Part shown: positions 48,844 to 58,498 of the stretch, one piece after another
Position numbering within the stretch: position 1 is the stretch's first letter
Layout of the letters: every line of letters starts with the position of its first letter
Source of the DNA: an uncultured Methylococcaceae bacterium
GTDB taxonomy: Bacteria > Pseudomonadota > Gammaproteobacteria > Methylococcales > Methylomonadaceae
Direction of reading: 5' to 3'
Assembly (NCBI GenBank): GCA_913056195.1
Contig: CAJXMF010000004.1
Location: 1 to 64,000, forward strand
Length of the DNA: 64,000 nucleotides
Notes under the pieces: generated by a model
What the model saw: only the letters and a program-made list of their open reading frames with translations
Told to the model about the DNA's origin: nothing
The model's database searches: none
Translations under genes and position numbers: made by a program

Positions 48844-49793
48844 ACATTCGCGCGGCTGTTGCGTGCGCTGACAACGCGAAACGTAAGATTGGGATTATTC
48901 TGATAACGCGCGTTGAGTGCCTCTAATAATTGCTCGGCGCGCTCCGGCCCATCCACCGCACAGAAACCGGTCGGCCCCCAGGACGTTTGACCGATAGCGA
49001 CCGCCCCCTGTTGCTGTAACCAGTGCATGGCATCGGCGACATCCTGACTGGTAAACACGCCACCTTGCACCGATGCAAAATGCTCACCAACCGCCGTTTG
49101 CAACTGCGTAATCACCTCACCAAAGCGCTGTATATCCTGCTCGGCGATAGCGGGCAAAGCCTGCATCAGCAACAAATAACACAGTTTTTCCGCCTGCGCC
49201 TGTGGAAACGGCGGCAACGCCTTGAATGCGCTGACCTCCTGTTTCCCATGCAAACCTTGCCCACGGCGGTCAAAGGCCAGCACAAAACGCCATTGCTCCG
49301 GCACTGCCATATGCGCAATCATCGGCGGCGTCACCGTATGCTCACCACGCCCGCCATCAACCACCAAACCGCCCTGCTCAAACACGCCGATACCGATCCC
49401 GGAACGCCGACCTCTATCTGCCAGACGGGCAACCTCACGCACACTCAACCCTAAATCATAAAAGGCATTCAACGCAGAGCCAATCGCCAGCGCCAGTTGC
49501 GTGCCCGATCCCAGTCCCACATGCTCAGGAATGGCTGTTTCAATATGCAGCGCCAGACCATCAGACACACCCAGTGCCTGACAAAGCTGCTGCGTACATA
49601 TTTTTGCCCGCTCAACGACACAGCCTGTTACCGTCAATTGCCCGGCCTGCTGCAGAGTAAGACGCGTACTGATTTCATTTAAGGCAACACCGATGCTGCC
49701 AAAATGCCGCCCCAATGCACCACTCATATCAATAAAGCCCATATGCAAACGCGCCGGGGCAATCACAGAAACCTGTTTACCTGAATACTTCAA
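48831..49793 (-). CDS. Beta-ribofuranosylaminobenzene 5'-phosphate synthase
   Basis: A 320-residue GHMP-fold enzyme. It joins 4-hydroxybenzoate or p-aminobenzoate to PRPP, the first committed step of tetrahydromethanopterin synthesis. VSVIAPARLHMGFIDMSGALGR is the family start, EHVGLGSGTQLALAIG (91-105) the GHMP loop, and GQTSWGPTGFCAV near the C-terminus the conserved closing motif. The start appears to be TTG at 49793, since the conserved core begins seven residues later and no ATG fits. It is first in the three-gene operon. Confidence 0.92.
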   Translation of the reverse strand: MKYSGKQVSVIAPARLHMGFIDMSGALGRHFGSIGVALNEISTRLTLQQAGQLTVTGCVVERAKICTQQLCQALGVSDGLALHIETAIPEHVGLGSGTQLALAIGSALNAFYDLGLSVREVARLADRGRRSGIGIGVFEQGGLVVDGGRGEHTVTPPMIAHMAVPEQWRFVLAFDRRGQGLHGKQEVSAFKALPPFPQAQAEKLCYLLLMQALPAIAEQDIQRFGEVITQLQTAVGEHFASVQGGVFTSQDVADAMHWLQQQGAVAIGQTSWGPTGFCAVDGPERAEQLLEALNARYQNNPNLTFRVVSARNSRANVWVS

Positions 49794-49824
49794 TGTCTTG
49801 AATCAACCTGGATTAAAACCCTGC

Positions 49825-49830
49825 ATTATA
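49825..49830 (-). promoter_or_regulatory. Candidate -10 box of the H4MPT operon
   Basis: On the minus strand this reads TATAAT, 32 bases before the TTG of beta-RFAP synthase. No good -35 box stands at the right distance, so the box is weak evidence by itself; its place before the first gene of the operon is what favours it. Confidence 0.35.
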
Positions 49831-49977
49831 CGCTTCGCACAGATGTTCGGCATACCTGCAATGCTTTTTATAAACTGTCAGAAAAATTTACCCTATGAAC
49901 TGGGTATCTAATATGGTGAAGAATAGGATAATATTTACAAATAGCTTAGTTATAAAAACACATAAGGTAATAAATTT

Positions 49978-50157
49978 ATGCAAACAGCTAAACAGGAAGC
50001 ACTCAACATCATCGGCCAACTGCCAGAAGATACCGACATGGACGAAATCATGCACCGGCTCTATGTGCTGGATAAGATCAGAAGGGGACAGGAAGCGGTG
50101 GAACAGGGCAAGACCATCACCAGCGAAGAACTCAAGCGGGAAATCGATTCATGGTGA
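49978..50157 (+). CDS. Antitoxin of ParE-type toxin-antitoxin pair
   Basis: A 59-residue protein (MQTAKQEALNIIGQLPED at the start, TITSEELKREIDSW at the end) of a short antitoxin family found upstream of ParE/RelE-like toxins: an 'ALxxIxxLPEDxxxxEIxxRLYVLDKIxRG' N-terminal helix pair and a C-terminal toxin-binding tail. It overlaps the toxin start by 7 bases. It starts 184 bases from the divergent beta-RFAP synthase gene. Repression of its own promoter is the family norm and is inferred. Confidence 0.8.
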   Translation: MQTAKQEALNIIGQLPEDTDMDEIMHRLYVLDKIRRGQEAVEQGKTITSEELKREIDSW

Positions 50158-50417
50158 TTTGGTCGGAACCGGCCAAGGCCGACTTACGTTCTATCCATGA
50201 TTTTATTGCCCACGACTCCCAGCACTACGAAAAGAAGGTCACTCAGGATATTCGGGAGAAAACGAATGTTCTGGACGGATTACCGAAGATGGGTAAGAAA
50301 GTGCCAGAATTGAATGATGAAGCGGTCAGGGAGCTATCGCTGTATTCCTACCGGATTATTTATAAAATCACCCGAGTTGACAGGGTCACCTGCCAACCTT
50401 CGCATCAAGCTCGTTGA
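50151..50417 (+). CDS. ParE/RelE-like toxin with atypical C-terminus
   Basis: An 88-residue protein of the ParE/RelE fold. IWSEPAKADLRSIHDFIAHDS and VPELNDEAVRELSLYSYRIIYKI match the family through the third beta strand. The usual closing strand, with a hydrophobic 'I-x-x-L-x-V-x-H-x-R' run, is missing and replaced by RVDRVTCQPSHQAR. The end may have been rewritten by an indel or recombination, so the toxin could be inactive or changed. Its tail overlaps, tail to tail, the DUF2442 gene by 13 bases. Confidence 0.72.
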   Translation: MVIWSEPAKADLRSIHDFIAHDSQHYEKKVTQDIREKTNVLDGLPKMGKKVPELNDEAVRELSLYSYRIIYKITRVDRVTCQPSHQAR

Positions 50418-50668
50418 CCCCTTGATTTTTCAGACGCACGCTGGCTTTTGAGGTAAACAAACTCAGGATCAAGATCTACCGCTGAATCCCACGCTATAGT
50501 GTCAAATGACACGCGAACTTGATTGAACGCATTCCGCGCTTTAAGTCTCTGAAAAACACCAAAGTCCAAATATGGTTTCATATCAAGAATTCCGCTCTCC
50601 CCGTTATCAAAGTCAATTGAGAGAAAGTAATCTTTAACCGGTGTGACATTTTTCACAGCTGGATACAT
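50405..50668 (-). CDS. DUF2442 protein
   Basis: 87 residues from the ATG at 50668 (MYPAVKNVTPVKDYFLSIDF); the frame is open 16 codons further upstream without similarity. DUF2442 proteins are small, often paired with a DUF4160 partner in toxin-antitoxin-like modules. The pattern LxIxFDNGESGILDMKPYL...FNQVRVSFDTIAWDSAVDLDPEFVY fits. No DUF4160 gene is seen just upstream, so this may be an orphan. Confidence 0.75.
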   Translation of the reverse strand: MYPAVKNVTPVKDYFLSIDFDNGESGILDMKPYLDFGVFQRLKARNAFNQVRVSFDTIAWDSAVDLDPEFVYLKSQRASEKSRGQRA

Positions 50669-50779
50669 AGTTCTACCTCTTGATGTAAAGCGGGTACATA
50701 ACCGGAACTTGAGCAACGGTGATGGCTCTGTCTTTTTGCTAGATTTTCATCCAGAGTTTTGGCAATCAAGTGATAAGGA

Positions 50780-51442
50780 TTAGTCATTAAGCAACCCAAG
50801 CAGCTGCACCAAACTCTCCAACGTATAATCGGCCAGTTGAACGGCCTCGCGGTTCGCGGGCAGGCACGAGGGAATGAAAACGCTGATTGCGCCGGCGCTT
50901 TTAGCGGCTTTAATGCCGGTCAGGGAGTCTTCCAGCACCAGACACGTTTGAATCGGTGCATTCAGCCTGTCGGCGGCATAGTTGAAAATATCCGGTGCGG
51001 GTTTACCCTGCTTGACCTGTTCGCGGCCGATAATGGTGTCGAATATGCCGTGTATGTGCGCCAGCGCCAGGCACTGGCGGGCATTATCGGAATGGCTGTT
51101 TGTCGCCAGACAAAAGGGAATTGACTGCCGCTTGACCCAGTCCATCAGCTCATAAAACCCGGGTTTGACGTCGATACCGGTGAGCTGCACGTGCTGGTGC
51201 CAGCATAGGCCACTGCGCTGCGTAAATTCATCGACATCAAACCCTTCGCCACAATGTGTCGCAATGGCCTGTTTTACGGCTTGATAATGCAGTCCGGACA
51301 GGCACTTTAAAAACGTATCTTCCAGTTCAAAGCCCATCTGTGCGGCAGCCATTTTCCAGGCCGCAAAATAGCTGCCTTCAGTATCGAGCACCAGGCCATC
51401 CAAATCAAAGACAATGGCGGAGAAATCCTTGAAGGCGGGCAT
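50780..51442 (-). CDS. HAD-superfamily sugar-phosphate phosphatase-like hydrolase
   Basis: A 220-residue HAD subfamily IA hydrolase. The nucleophile motif is VFDLDGLVLDTEG with D13 and D15. The cap domain is helical (about 20-90). Motif II is CLATNSHSD, motif III is KQGKPAPDIF, and motif IV is CLVLEDSLTGI. It resembles beta-phosphoglucomutase and YniC-type phosphatases. Its ATG shares a base with the stop of the nucleotidyltransferase-fold gene upstream (TAATG), so the two proteins are made together. The substrate is unknown. Confidence 0.88.
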   Translation of the reverse strand: MPAFKDFSAIVFDLDGLVLDTEGSYFAAWKMAAAQMGFELEDTFLKCLSGLHYQAVKQAIATHCGEGFDVDEFTQRSGLCWHQHVQLTGIDVKPGFYELMDWVKRQSIPFCLATNSHSDNARQCLALAHIHGIFDTIIGREQVKQGKPAPDIFNYAADRLNAPIQTCLVLEDSLTGIKAAKSAGAISVFIPSCLPANREAVQLADYTLESLVQLLGLLND

Positions 51443-52383
51443 TATAACGACGGCTGTATCTGCGTGCAGCGCATATATTCGCCCGTCGCCTCGCGGCTTG
51501 AGCCGATGATAATACGCTGTTTACCGGTTTCTGAGACTTCGAGCTGGCCGGCTACGTCCACCCATTCACCGACTTCAGCCTGACCGAAATAGGTTGCCGT
51601 GAAACAGATAATCTCAGTAATATCGTCATGCTCAATCGTGTAAACGGCGGGGTAATCGAAGGCATACGTTGCATCAATGACTTTGACTGACATTTGTAGA
51701 TGGCCTTTTTTCTGCCAACCGGGTTCAGGTTTTGGCGCATCATCGGCCAGCAGAGTCAAATCAATTTTCCGCTGTTTAAACATGACTTTATTGTGTTTAC
51801 GCCGCTCACCGGCGATATATTCGGACAACGTCAGGTCACAGCCGCGACGCTGCCAGGCGTCTTCCCAGTCCGATAAATTTAATGTCTGGCACCGGTCTTG
51901 TTGGATTAAATCAGCCACGATGCGCCGAGCCTGCCGAAAAACATGGCGTTGATAGAACACCAGGTCAATATCGGAAGCCGCATTCTGTGCACCAATCAAC
52001 AGCGAACCTGTCACCCCCACCTGCTGCAAATCCAGTCCATGTTGTTTAAGCAAGGCACAAAAGCCCTGTAACGCCTGTTCGACATTATCTTTTGCTGCCG
52101 CTGATAACAGCTGTTGGAGCCGCGTCTGGGGTCGATGGTGGCTTTGAATTTGCGCTACCGGCACGGCATGGACAGTTGCCTGCAGTCGGTTTGAAAAAAA
52201 CAGTGTTTCCGGGGCATGCTGTTGCAATAATTGCTTGGCTTCCCGTGTGTCCAGTTTTTGCCAACGCCCTTCGTGTTGGCGATAGCGCAGAAAGCAGAGT
52301 ACGCGCCCTTGCTCCGGTTCGCCATCAACCACGGCAAACACCAGCCCGGTGTGGGTTTCGATAAAATCCTTGGGTTTAATCAT
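51442..52383 (-). CDS. Nucleotidyltransferase-fold protein
   Basis: A 313-residue protein with three parts. Residues 1-90 are not recognised. Residues 95-215 form a minimal pol-beta nucleotidyltransferase fold with GS at 126-127 (GVTGSLLIGAQNAASDIDLV) and the metal pair D138 and D140. The C-terminal beta-rich part (about 245-313) looks OB-like. It recalls a 'predicted nucleotidyltransferase' family best known from archaea; that is memory-based and moderate in certainty. Coupled to the HAD gene, it may install and remove nucleotide or phosphate groups on a small molecule (inference). Confidence 0.62.
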   Translation of the reverse strand: MIKPKDFIETHTGLVFAVVDGEPEQGRVLCFLRYRQHEGRWQKLDTREAKQLLQQHAPETLFFSNRLQATVHAVPVAQIQSHHRPQTRLQQLLSAAAKDNVEQALQGFCALLKQHGLDLQQVGVTGSLLIGAQNAASDIDLVFYQRHVFRQARRIVADLIQQDRCQTLNLSDWEDAWQRRGCDLTLSEYIAGERRKHNKVMFKQRKIDLTLLADDAPKPEPGWQKKGHLQMSVKVIDATYAFDYPAVYTIEHDDITEIICFTATYFGQAEVGEWVDVAGQLEVSETGKQRIIIGSSREATGEYMRCTQIQPSL

Positions 52384-52469
52384 ACGCCAGGCTCAATGCC
52401 ATACAATCGGCCACTTTTGACTTGAATTCAGGAGTTTCTATTGTAGCGGAAAACCATGCGTATAAAACA

Positions 52470-52498
52470 TTGAAATAAATTACCTTATCTCTTATGCT
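52470..52498 (+). promoter_or_regulatory. Candidate sigma-70 promoter for pntAB
   Basis: TTGAAA (52470-52475) and TATGCT (52493-52498) are separated by 17 bases, about 34 bases before the pntA ATG. An AGGAG ribosome site lies just before the start. Confidence 0.5.
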
Positions 52499-52531
52499 GG
52501 CATAGATCCTCATAAATGCCCAGGAGAGCTT

Positions 52532-54097
52532 ATGAAAATTGGTATCCCAAAAGAAATACATAAGGGCGAGCAGCGTGTCGCCGCAACCCCGGACTCTGCC
52601 GCAAAACTGATCAAGCTTGGTTTTGATGTAATATTGGAAACTCAGGCCGGTGTCGGCGCCGATATTCCCGATGCCGCCTACGAGGAAGCTGGCGTCAAAA
52701 TAGAAAAAGATGCGAAGAAGCTCTGGCATGATGCCGACATCATTCTTAAAGTCAGAGCGCCACAAAAAAATACGCCATTAAAATATGATGAAGTTGATTT
52801 AATGCATGAGGGCCAGATTTTGATCAGTTTTATCTGGCCTGCGCAAAACAAAAAACTCTTGGATCGACTGGCGGCTAAAAAAGTGACTGTGCTGGCTGTT
52901 GACAGCATTCCTCGCCTGTCCCGCGCCCAGAAAATGGATGCCTTGAGTTCAATGGCCAATATTGCCGGCTACCGCGCCGTCGTTGAAGCGGCACAGCATT
53001 TTGGTCGCTTTTTTACCGGCCAGATCACCGCAGCGGGTAGAATCCCGCCGGCCAAAGTTCTGGTTATCGGTGCCGGTGTCGCAGGCCTTGCCGCCATTGG
53101 CGCGGCAAAAAGCCTCGGCGCTGTGGTTCGGGCTTTCGATACGCGACCGGAAGTTAAAGAACAAATCGAAAGCATGGATGCCGAATTCTTAATGGTCGAC
53201 ATTGAGGAAGATGGGTCCGGCAGCGGCGGTTATGCCAAAACCATGTCGGAAGAATTTATCAAGGCCGAGATGGCACTGTTTGCCGAACAAGCTAAAGACG
53301 TCGATATTATCATCACAACGGCATTGATTCCGGGTAAGCCAGCGCCGACACTCATCACCGAGGAGATGGTAAAATCCATGAAGCCGGGTAGCGTCATCGT
53401 CGACCTGGCGGCTGAACAAGGCGGCAACTGTGCCTTAACCAAAAAAGATCGGGTTGTCACCGAACACGGCGTCACCATTATCGGCTACACCAATTTACCC
53501 AGCCGCATGGCGAGCCAGGCCAGCCAGCTTTACAGCACAAATCTCAGACATTTGCTGGCCGATTTATGCCCGGAGAAAAACGGCAGGCTGGTCGTCAACA
53601 TGGATGATGAGGTTATCCGCGGCGCCACCGTCATTAAAGAAGGCCAGATCACCTGGCCGCCACCGCCGCCCAAACTCAGCGCCGCACCGAAAAAGGCGGA
53701 AGCGGCCAAACCCACAACGGTTCAAGCGCCGCCTGAGCCAGAACCTGCGCTGCCGGAAGGGGCCAAACAGTTGTTATTGTTAGCTGCGCTGGCAGGCGCA
53801 TTGTATGGCATCGGCTCGGTCGCGCCAGAATCGTTCATGGCGCATTTTATCGTATTCGTTTTGGCCTGCTTTGTGGGCTATCAAGTCATCTGGAATGTCA
53901 CGCCATCGCTACACACACCACTGATGAGTGTCACTAACGCCATTAGCGGTATCATTATCATCGGCGCAATTCTACAGATTTCGTCCCCGGGCTTTATGAT
54001 TACGTTATTGTCTGGACTTGCCGTGCTGATCGCCTCCATCAATATTGCCGGCGGCTTCCTGGTGACCCGTCGCATGCTTGAAATGTTCAGGAAATAG
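52532..54097 (+). CDS. pntA: NAD(P) transhydrogenase subunit alpha
   Basis: A 521-residue subunit of the proton-pumping transhydrogenase (NADH + NADP+ to NAD+ + NADPH). [20 protein letters not shown] opens the NAD-binding domain I, and [32 protein letters not shown] is its Rossmann motif. A Pro/Ala linker (about 370-405) leads to four membrane helices at the C-terminus. Being full-length PntA, it combines the parts that some bacteria split into two genes. pntB follows 11 bases later. Confidence 0.97.
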   Translation: MKIGIPKEIHKGEQRVAATPDSAAKLIKLGFDVILETQAGVGADIPDAAYEEAGVKIEKDAKKLWHDADIILKVRAPQKNTPLKYDEVDLMHEGQILISFIWPAQNKKLLDRLAAKKVTVLAVDSIPRLSRAQKMDALSSMANIAGYRAVVEAAQHFGRFFTGQITAAGRIPPAKVLVIGAGVAGLAAIGAAKSLGAVVRAFDTRPEVKEQIESMDAEFLMVDIEEDGSGSGGYAKTMSEEFIKAEMALFAEQAKDVDIIITTALIPGKPAPTLITEEMVKSMKPGSVIVDLAAEQGGNCALTKKDRVVTEHGVTIIGYTNLPSRMASQASQLYSTNLRHLLADLCPEKNGRLVVNMDDEVIRGATVIKEGQITWPPPPPKLSAAPKKAEAAKPTTVQAPPEPEPALPEGAKQLLLLAALAGALYGIGSVAPESFMAHFIVFVLACFVGYQVIWNVTPSLHTPLMSVTNAISGIIIIGAILQISSPGFMITLLSGLAVLIASINIAGGFLVTRRMLEMFRK

Positions 54098-54108
54098 GAG
54101 AAATTATT

Positions 54109-55500
54109 ATGTCACAAGGTCTCGTTACAATGTCATACATTGTCGCTTCTATTCTGTTCATTTTAAGCCTTGGCGGACTCAGTCATCAGGAAACCGCACG
54201 CCGTGGTAATTATTACGGTATGGCGGGCATGTTGATTGCGATTATCGCTACATTGATGAGTGAATCGGTCACCGCTTACGCCATCTTGATCGTCGCCTTG
54301 TTAGTTGGCGGTTTTATCGGTACAAAAGCCGCATTTAAAGTCGAAATGACACAAATGCCGGAACTGGTCGCCATTATGCATAGCCTGGTCGGGATGGCCG
54401 CCGTATTGGTCGGCTACGCCAACTTCATCGACCACAGCAATCCCTTAAGCGGCGTCGAAAAAACCATTCATGAGGTGGAAATCTATGTCGGCGTTCTGAT
54501 TGGCGCGATCACCTTTTCCGGCTCAGTCATCGCATTTGGAAAATTATACGGAAAAATCAGCGGCAAACCGGTTTTATTACCCGCTCGCCATCTGCTTAAC
54601 TTAGGCATGATAGGGCTGTTCATCTGGCTGGGCAATCTGTTCCTGACAGGCGTTGAAACAGGCGGCGGCTTGTGGCCATTGATTTTCATGACCCTGATTG
54701 CATTCGCCTTCGGCGTACACATGGTTATGGCGATAGGTGGCGCCGACATGCCGGTGGTGGTTTCCATGTTAAACAGTTATTCCGGTTGGGCCGCGGCGGC
54801 TACAGGCTTTATGCTGAGTAATGATCTGCTGATTGTTACCGGCGCACTGGTCGGCAGCAGCGGTGCTATCTTGAGCTACATCATGTGCCGCGCCATGAAC
54901 CGGCATTTTCTCAGCGTTATCGCCGGTGGTTTTGGCAGTGATAATGCCGGTGAAGCCGCTGAAGTTGAAGGTGAAGTACAATCGGTCGATACCGCTGATG
55001 TCGTCGATATGTTGCGTGATGCAAAAAATATCGTCATCGTGCCAGGCTACGGGATGGCCGTCGCACAGGCACAGCATACCGTCTATGAAATCACCAGGCT
55101 GCTGCGCGAACAGGGCAAACAGGTTCGCTTCGCCATTCATCCGGTGGCCGGACGCATGCCTGGCCACATGAATGTTTTGCTGGCAGAAGCTAAAGTGCCC
55201 TATGACATTGTCTATGAAATGGAAGAAATCAATGAGGATTTTCCGAATGTCGATGTCACCCTGGTCATCGGTGCGAATGATATCGTCAACCCTTCAGCAT
55301 TGGACGACCCGAACAGCCCGATTGCCGGCATGCCGGTACTGGAATGCTGGAAAGGCAAGACCACCATTGTCTTAAAACGCAGCATGGCCGCAGGTTACGC
55401 CGGTGTCGGCAACCCTTTGTTTGTGCATGAAAACACCCGCATGTTATTTGGCGATGCCAATGAAAGCTTACAGGCCGTTTTGAAGGGTTTGCAACATTGA
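54109..55500 (+). CDS. pntB: NAD(P) transhydrogenase subunit beta
   Basis: A 463-residue subunit with about nine membrane helices (to about residue 270) followed by the NADP(H)-binding domain III, which has [20 protein letters not shown] and the closing [22 protein letters not shown]. It couples proton flow to NADPH formation; methylotrophs need NADPH for assimilation. A GTATGG-type hairpin lies 17 bases after its stop. Confidence 0.97.
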   Translation: MSQGLVTMSYIVASILFILSLGGLSHQETARRGNYYGMAGMLIAIIATLMSESVTAYAILIVALLVGGFIGTKAAFKVEMTQMPELVAIMHSLVGMAAVLVGYANFIDHSNPLSGVEKTIHEVEIYVGVLIGAITFSGSVIAFGKLYGKISGKPVLLPARHLLNLGMIGLFIWLGNLFLTGVETGGGLWPLIFMTLIAFAFGVHMVMAIGGADMPVVVSMLNSYSGWAAAATGFMLSNDLLIVTGALVGSSGAILSYIMCRAMNRHFLSVIAGGFGSDNAGEAAEVEGEVQSVDTADVVDMLRDAKNIVIVPGYGMAVAQAQHTVYEITRLLREQGKQVRFAIHPVAGRMPGHMNVLLAEAKVPYDIVYEMEEINEDFPNVDVTLVIGANDIVNPSALDDPNSPIAGMPVLECWKGKTTIVLKRSMAAGYAGVGNPLFVHENTRMLFGDANESLQAVLKGLQH

Positions 55501-55516
55501 TGTAAGCACCATAGAT

Positions 55517-55551
55517 CCCGTCATACCCATCATCAGAACGGGTATGGCGGG
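55517..55551 (+). terminator. Hairpin after pntB
   Basis: CCCGTCATACCC (55517-55528) pairs with GGGTATGGCGGG (55540-55551) with one G-T pair and an 11-base loop. No T run follows, so it may act as an RNA-end stabiliser or a weak terminator. Confidence 0.45.
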
Positions 55552-55619
55552 CGTTATCCCATCCGATTACCGCCCCTCAGGTTACACCGTTATAATATCG
55601 GGATTTATCTGAGGATTAA

Positions 55620-56531
55620 ATGCGCGTATTTTTAGCTTATGCCAGCGTTATTCTGCTTTGGGCGACCACACCATTAGCCATCAAATGGAGCGCGGAAGGT
55701 GCGGGATTTGTGTTTGGTGCCGCTTCGCGTATGTTGATTGGTTTTATTTGTGTCACGCTGATTTTACTGCTACGGCAGCAAAAGCTGCCTTTTCATTCAC
55801 AAGCCAGACAAACCTATCTGGCGGTTGCATTACAAATCTTTGGCGCGATGATGGCGGTATATTGGGCCTCGCGGCTGATTCCTTCGGGCTGGATTTCGGT
55901 TATCTTCGGTCTGACGCCATTCATAACGGCCTTGATGTCGGCGCTGATTTTAAACGAAAACAGCTTGAGTATCGGCAAAATAGCATCTTATCTTTTGGGC
56001 ATCGGTGGATTGGCGATGATGTTCAGTTCCGCATTGGAGCTGAGTCCGCAAGCGATTGCCGGCATATCAGGCGTGTTGCTGGCAGCGACCTTGCAAGCGG
56101 CCAGCGCGGTCTGGGTCAAAAAAATTGATGCGCACTTACCGGCCATGACACAGGTCTCAGGCGGCTTGTTATTCGCCATGCCCCTGTATCTATTAAGCTG
56201 GTATGCGCTGGAACAGGGACAACTACCCGCCAGCATCAGTTGGCGTACGGCGGCGGCCATCCTGTATTTAGGCGTTGTTGCCACCACCTTTGGTTTCGCC
56301 ATGTATTACTATGTGCTGATTCATCTGCCCGCAACCAAGGTGGCCTTTATCACGATTATGTCGCCCGTGATGGCCTTATATCTCGGTTACAGCATCAATC
56401 ATGAACCGATAACCCCTAAAGTGATGCTGGGCACAGCATTGATTTTGAGCGCGTTATTACTGCATCAGTTTTTTGACCGCCGCAGTCGGCACCGACAGGT
56501 TAAAGCTTCATATTTCGCAAATAAGCGATAA
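55620..56531 (+). CDS. EamA/DMT-family transporter
   Basis: A 303-residue membrane protein of the drug/metabolite transporter family, with about ten helices in two EamA repeats (about 1-140 and 145-290). [20 protein letters not shown] opens the first repeat; [28 protein letters not shown] closes the second. A GAGG ribosome site and a TATAAT box (55591-55596) precede the ATG. The substrate is unknown. Its last ten codons overlap, tail to tail, the end of galU. Confidence 0.88.
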   Translation: MRVFLAYASVILLWATTPLAIKWSAEGAGFVFGAASRMLIGFICVTLILLLRQQKLPFHSQARQTYLAVALQIFGAMMAVYWASRLIPSGWISVIFGLTPFITALMSALILNENSLSIGKIASYLLGIGGLAMMFSSALELSPQAIAGISGVLLAATLQAASAVWVKKIDAHLPAMTQVSGGLLFAMPLYLLSWYALEQGQLPASISWRTAAAILYLGVVATTFGFAMYYYVLIHLPATKVAFITIMSPVMALYLGYSINHEPITPKVMLGTALILSALLLHQFFDRRSRHRQVKASYFANKR

Positions 56532-57387
56532 ATTCGTCTTTAATATCGTCATGTAACAAGGCGTGTTCCAGATTGGCGATAACATAGCCTAATTTGGACC
56601 CACAATCATAACGATTACCTTCAAACTGATACGACAGCACCGGCTCTTCCTTCATCAGATCGGCAATCGCATCGGTCAATTGAATTTCATTGCCGGCGCC
56701 ACGCTGGGTTTCTTCCAGTTTGTCAAATATTGCCGGTGTCAGAATATAACGCCCGACCACAGCCAGGTTTGACGGTGCCTGTTCCGGCTTCGGTTTTTCG
56801 ACAATGGTTTGTACGTTTCCAAGCCGCTCTCCGGCAGCTTCAATCTCGACGATACCGTATTTATCGGTTTCATCGGGATCGACCGGCTCAACGCCCAGGA
56901 TACTGTGCGGCTGTTGCTCAAACAATGCGGTCATTTGCGCCATGCAGCCGCGATCTGCATCTTCGATTAAATCATCGGCCAAAATAACGGCAAACGGCTC
57001 ATCGTCGATAACCGGCCGCGCACATAACACGGCATGCCCCAACCCCAAGGCTTCCGACTGACGGATAAAGACGCAGGAAATATGCTCGGGAATCATGTTT
57101 CGTAACTTTTCCAACATCCTGGTTTTACCGCTTTTTTCCAACTCCATTTCCAGCTCGTAGGCCTTATCGAAATGATCGGGAATCGCGCGTTTGTTACGCC
57201 CGGTTACAAAAATCATGGTGTCAATACCCGCCGCCACTGCTTCTTCTACGGCATATTGAATCAACGGCTTATCGACAACCGGTAACATTTCTTTGGGACT
57301 GGCCTTGGTGGCCGGCAAAAATCGGGTACCGAGACCGGCGACGGGGAAAACAGCTTTGCTGATTTTTGGTTTCATACGTATCGTCAT
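56500..57387 (-). CDS. galU: UTP-glucose-1-phosphate uridylyltransferase
   Basis: A 295-residue enzyme that makes UDP-glucose from UTP and glucose-1-phosphate. [39 protein letters not shown] is the full nucleotide-binding start; [10 protein letters not shown] carries a metal-binding Asp pair, and [15 protein letters not shown] is the closing motif. The start may be ATG 57387 or the fifth-codon ATG at 57375. UDP-glucose would feed the glycan genes at 11-23 kb (inference). It runs against the EamA gene with a 32-base overlap. Confidence 0.96.
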   Translation of the reverse strand: MTIRMKPKISKAVFPVAGLGTRFLPATKASPKEMLPVVDKPLIQYAVEEAVAAGIDTMIFVTGRNKRAIPDHFDKAYELEMELEKSGKTRMLEKLRNMIPEHISCVFIRQSEALGLGHAVLCARPVIDDEPFAVILADDLIEDADRGCMAQMTALFEQQPHSILGVEPVDPDETDKYGIVEIEAAGERLGNVQTIVEKPKPEQAPSNLAVVGRYILTPAIFDKLEETQRGAGNEIQLTDAIADLMKEEPVLSYQFEGNRYDCGSKLGYVIANLEHALLHDDIKDEFIAYLRNMKL

Positions 57388-57459
57388 CCTGTTAAATCAT
57401 GAATAATATTTAAATATAAGGAAAAAAGGGATATTGAGCGGGTTTTTTGAATATGTGGC

Positions 57460-58497
57460 TTATTTTTCGTGCTCGAGGGCGCTTACCCGTTGCTGCAACG
57501 CTTTAAAAGCTTTTAACACGGCGGGCAATTTACTCAAAGCCGCCAGTTCTTTCCACGCTACTTTACGGTCTTTCGCAGGACTCCCCCAAACCTGAGTGCC
57601 GGCTTTAACATCTTGCGAAACACCAGAACGCGCCATGACGACGGCCTGCTGACCGATTTTAACGTGATCGGCAATACCGGAGCTGCCGGCTAAAATCGCG
57701 CCATCCTCAATCACACACGATCCCGAAATCCCCGACTGCCCGCAAATAATCACATTCCGTCCGACCTGGTTATTATGCCCTAACTGCACCAGGTTATCGA
57801 TTTTACTGCCCGCCCCGATCACGGTCGAGCCCAGGGCTCCTCGGTCAATACAGGTGTTGGCTCCAATTTCCACATGATCGGCGATCACCACATTGCCGAC
57901 ATGCGGCACTTTAACATGCTGATGATTACGGTATTTATAGCCAAACCCATCAGCCGCGATTACCGCACCGGAATGAATGATGACATGGTCGCCGATCACA
58001 GTGTTGTCGTAAATCACCGCATTGGGATAGATTTTGCAATGCTGGCCGATGCGTACATTGCGTCCGATATGAACACCCGGATGAATTTCACTGTGATCAC
58101 CGATTTGGCTGTCTTGCCCAATCGTCGCAAAGGCGCCGATATAAAGAGCATGCCCGAGGCTGGCTGAATCAGCAATTTCGGCCTTGTCCGAAATGCTCTC
58201 CTGACGCGCAACCTCTGGGTGCAACAGTCTGACGGCTTCCAAAAATGCCATTTCCGGGTCTTCACAGACCAGTAAAGTCATATGCTCCGGCACCTGCTCA
58301 GAAATCAATTTGGGGCCGATAAAACAGGCTGAGGCGTTGCAATCAGCCAGATATTTTTTGTATTTCGCATCACTGAGTACCGTCACCTGCCCTTGTTCGG
58401 CATGCATAATATCGGCGGCCGAATAAATCTGCTCTGTGGTATTTTTTCCTTGTATGTCGGCCTCGCACAGCGTAGCCAATTGTTCAATGCTTATCAT
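57460..58497 (-). CDS. lpxD: UDP-3-O-acylglucosamine N-acyltransferase
   Basis: 345 residues from the ATG at 58497 (MISIEQLATLCEADIQG); the frame opens 12 codons earlier inside the upstream gene. It has an N-terminal uridine-binding domain, a left-handed beta-helix of hexapeptide repeats (about 105-300), and a helical tail rich in Leu and Lys. It adds the N-linked 3-hydroxyacyl chain of lipid A. It sits away from skp-fabZ-lpxA, one base behind the stop of a fused membrane/spermidine-synthase-like gene. No second lpxD is in the window, but one elsewhere cannot be excluded. Confidence 0.9.
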   Translation of the reverse strand: MISIEQLATLCEADIQGKNTTEQIYSAADIMHAEQGQVTVLSDAKYKKYLADCNASACFIGPKLISEQVPEHMTLLVCEDPEMAFLEAVRLLHPEVARQESISDKAEIADSASLGHALYIGAFATIGQDSQIGDHSEIHPGVHIGRNVRIGQHCKIYPNAVIYDNTVIGDHVIIHSGAVIAADGFGYKYRNHQHVKVPHVGNVVIADHVEIGANTCIDRGALGSTVIGAGSKIDNLVQLGHNNQVGRNVIICGQSGISGSCVIEDGAILAGSSGIADHVKIGQQAVVMARSGVSQDVKAGTQVWGSPAKDRKVAWKELAALSKLPAVLKAFKALQQRVSALEHEK

Positions 58498-58498
58498 A

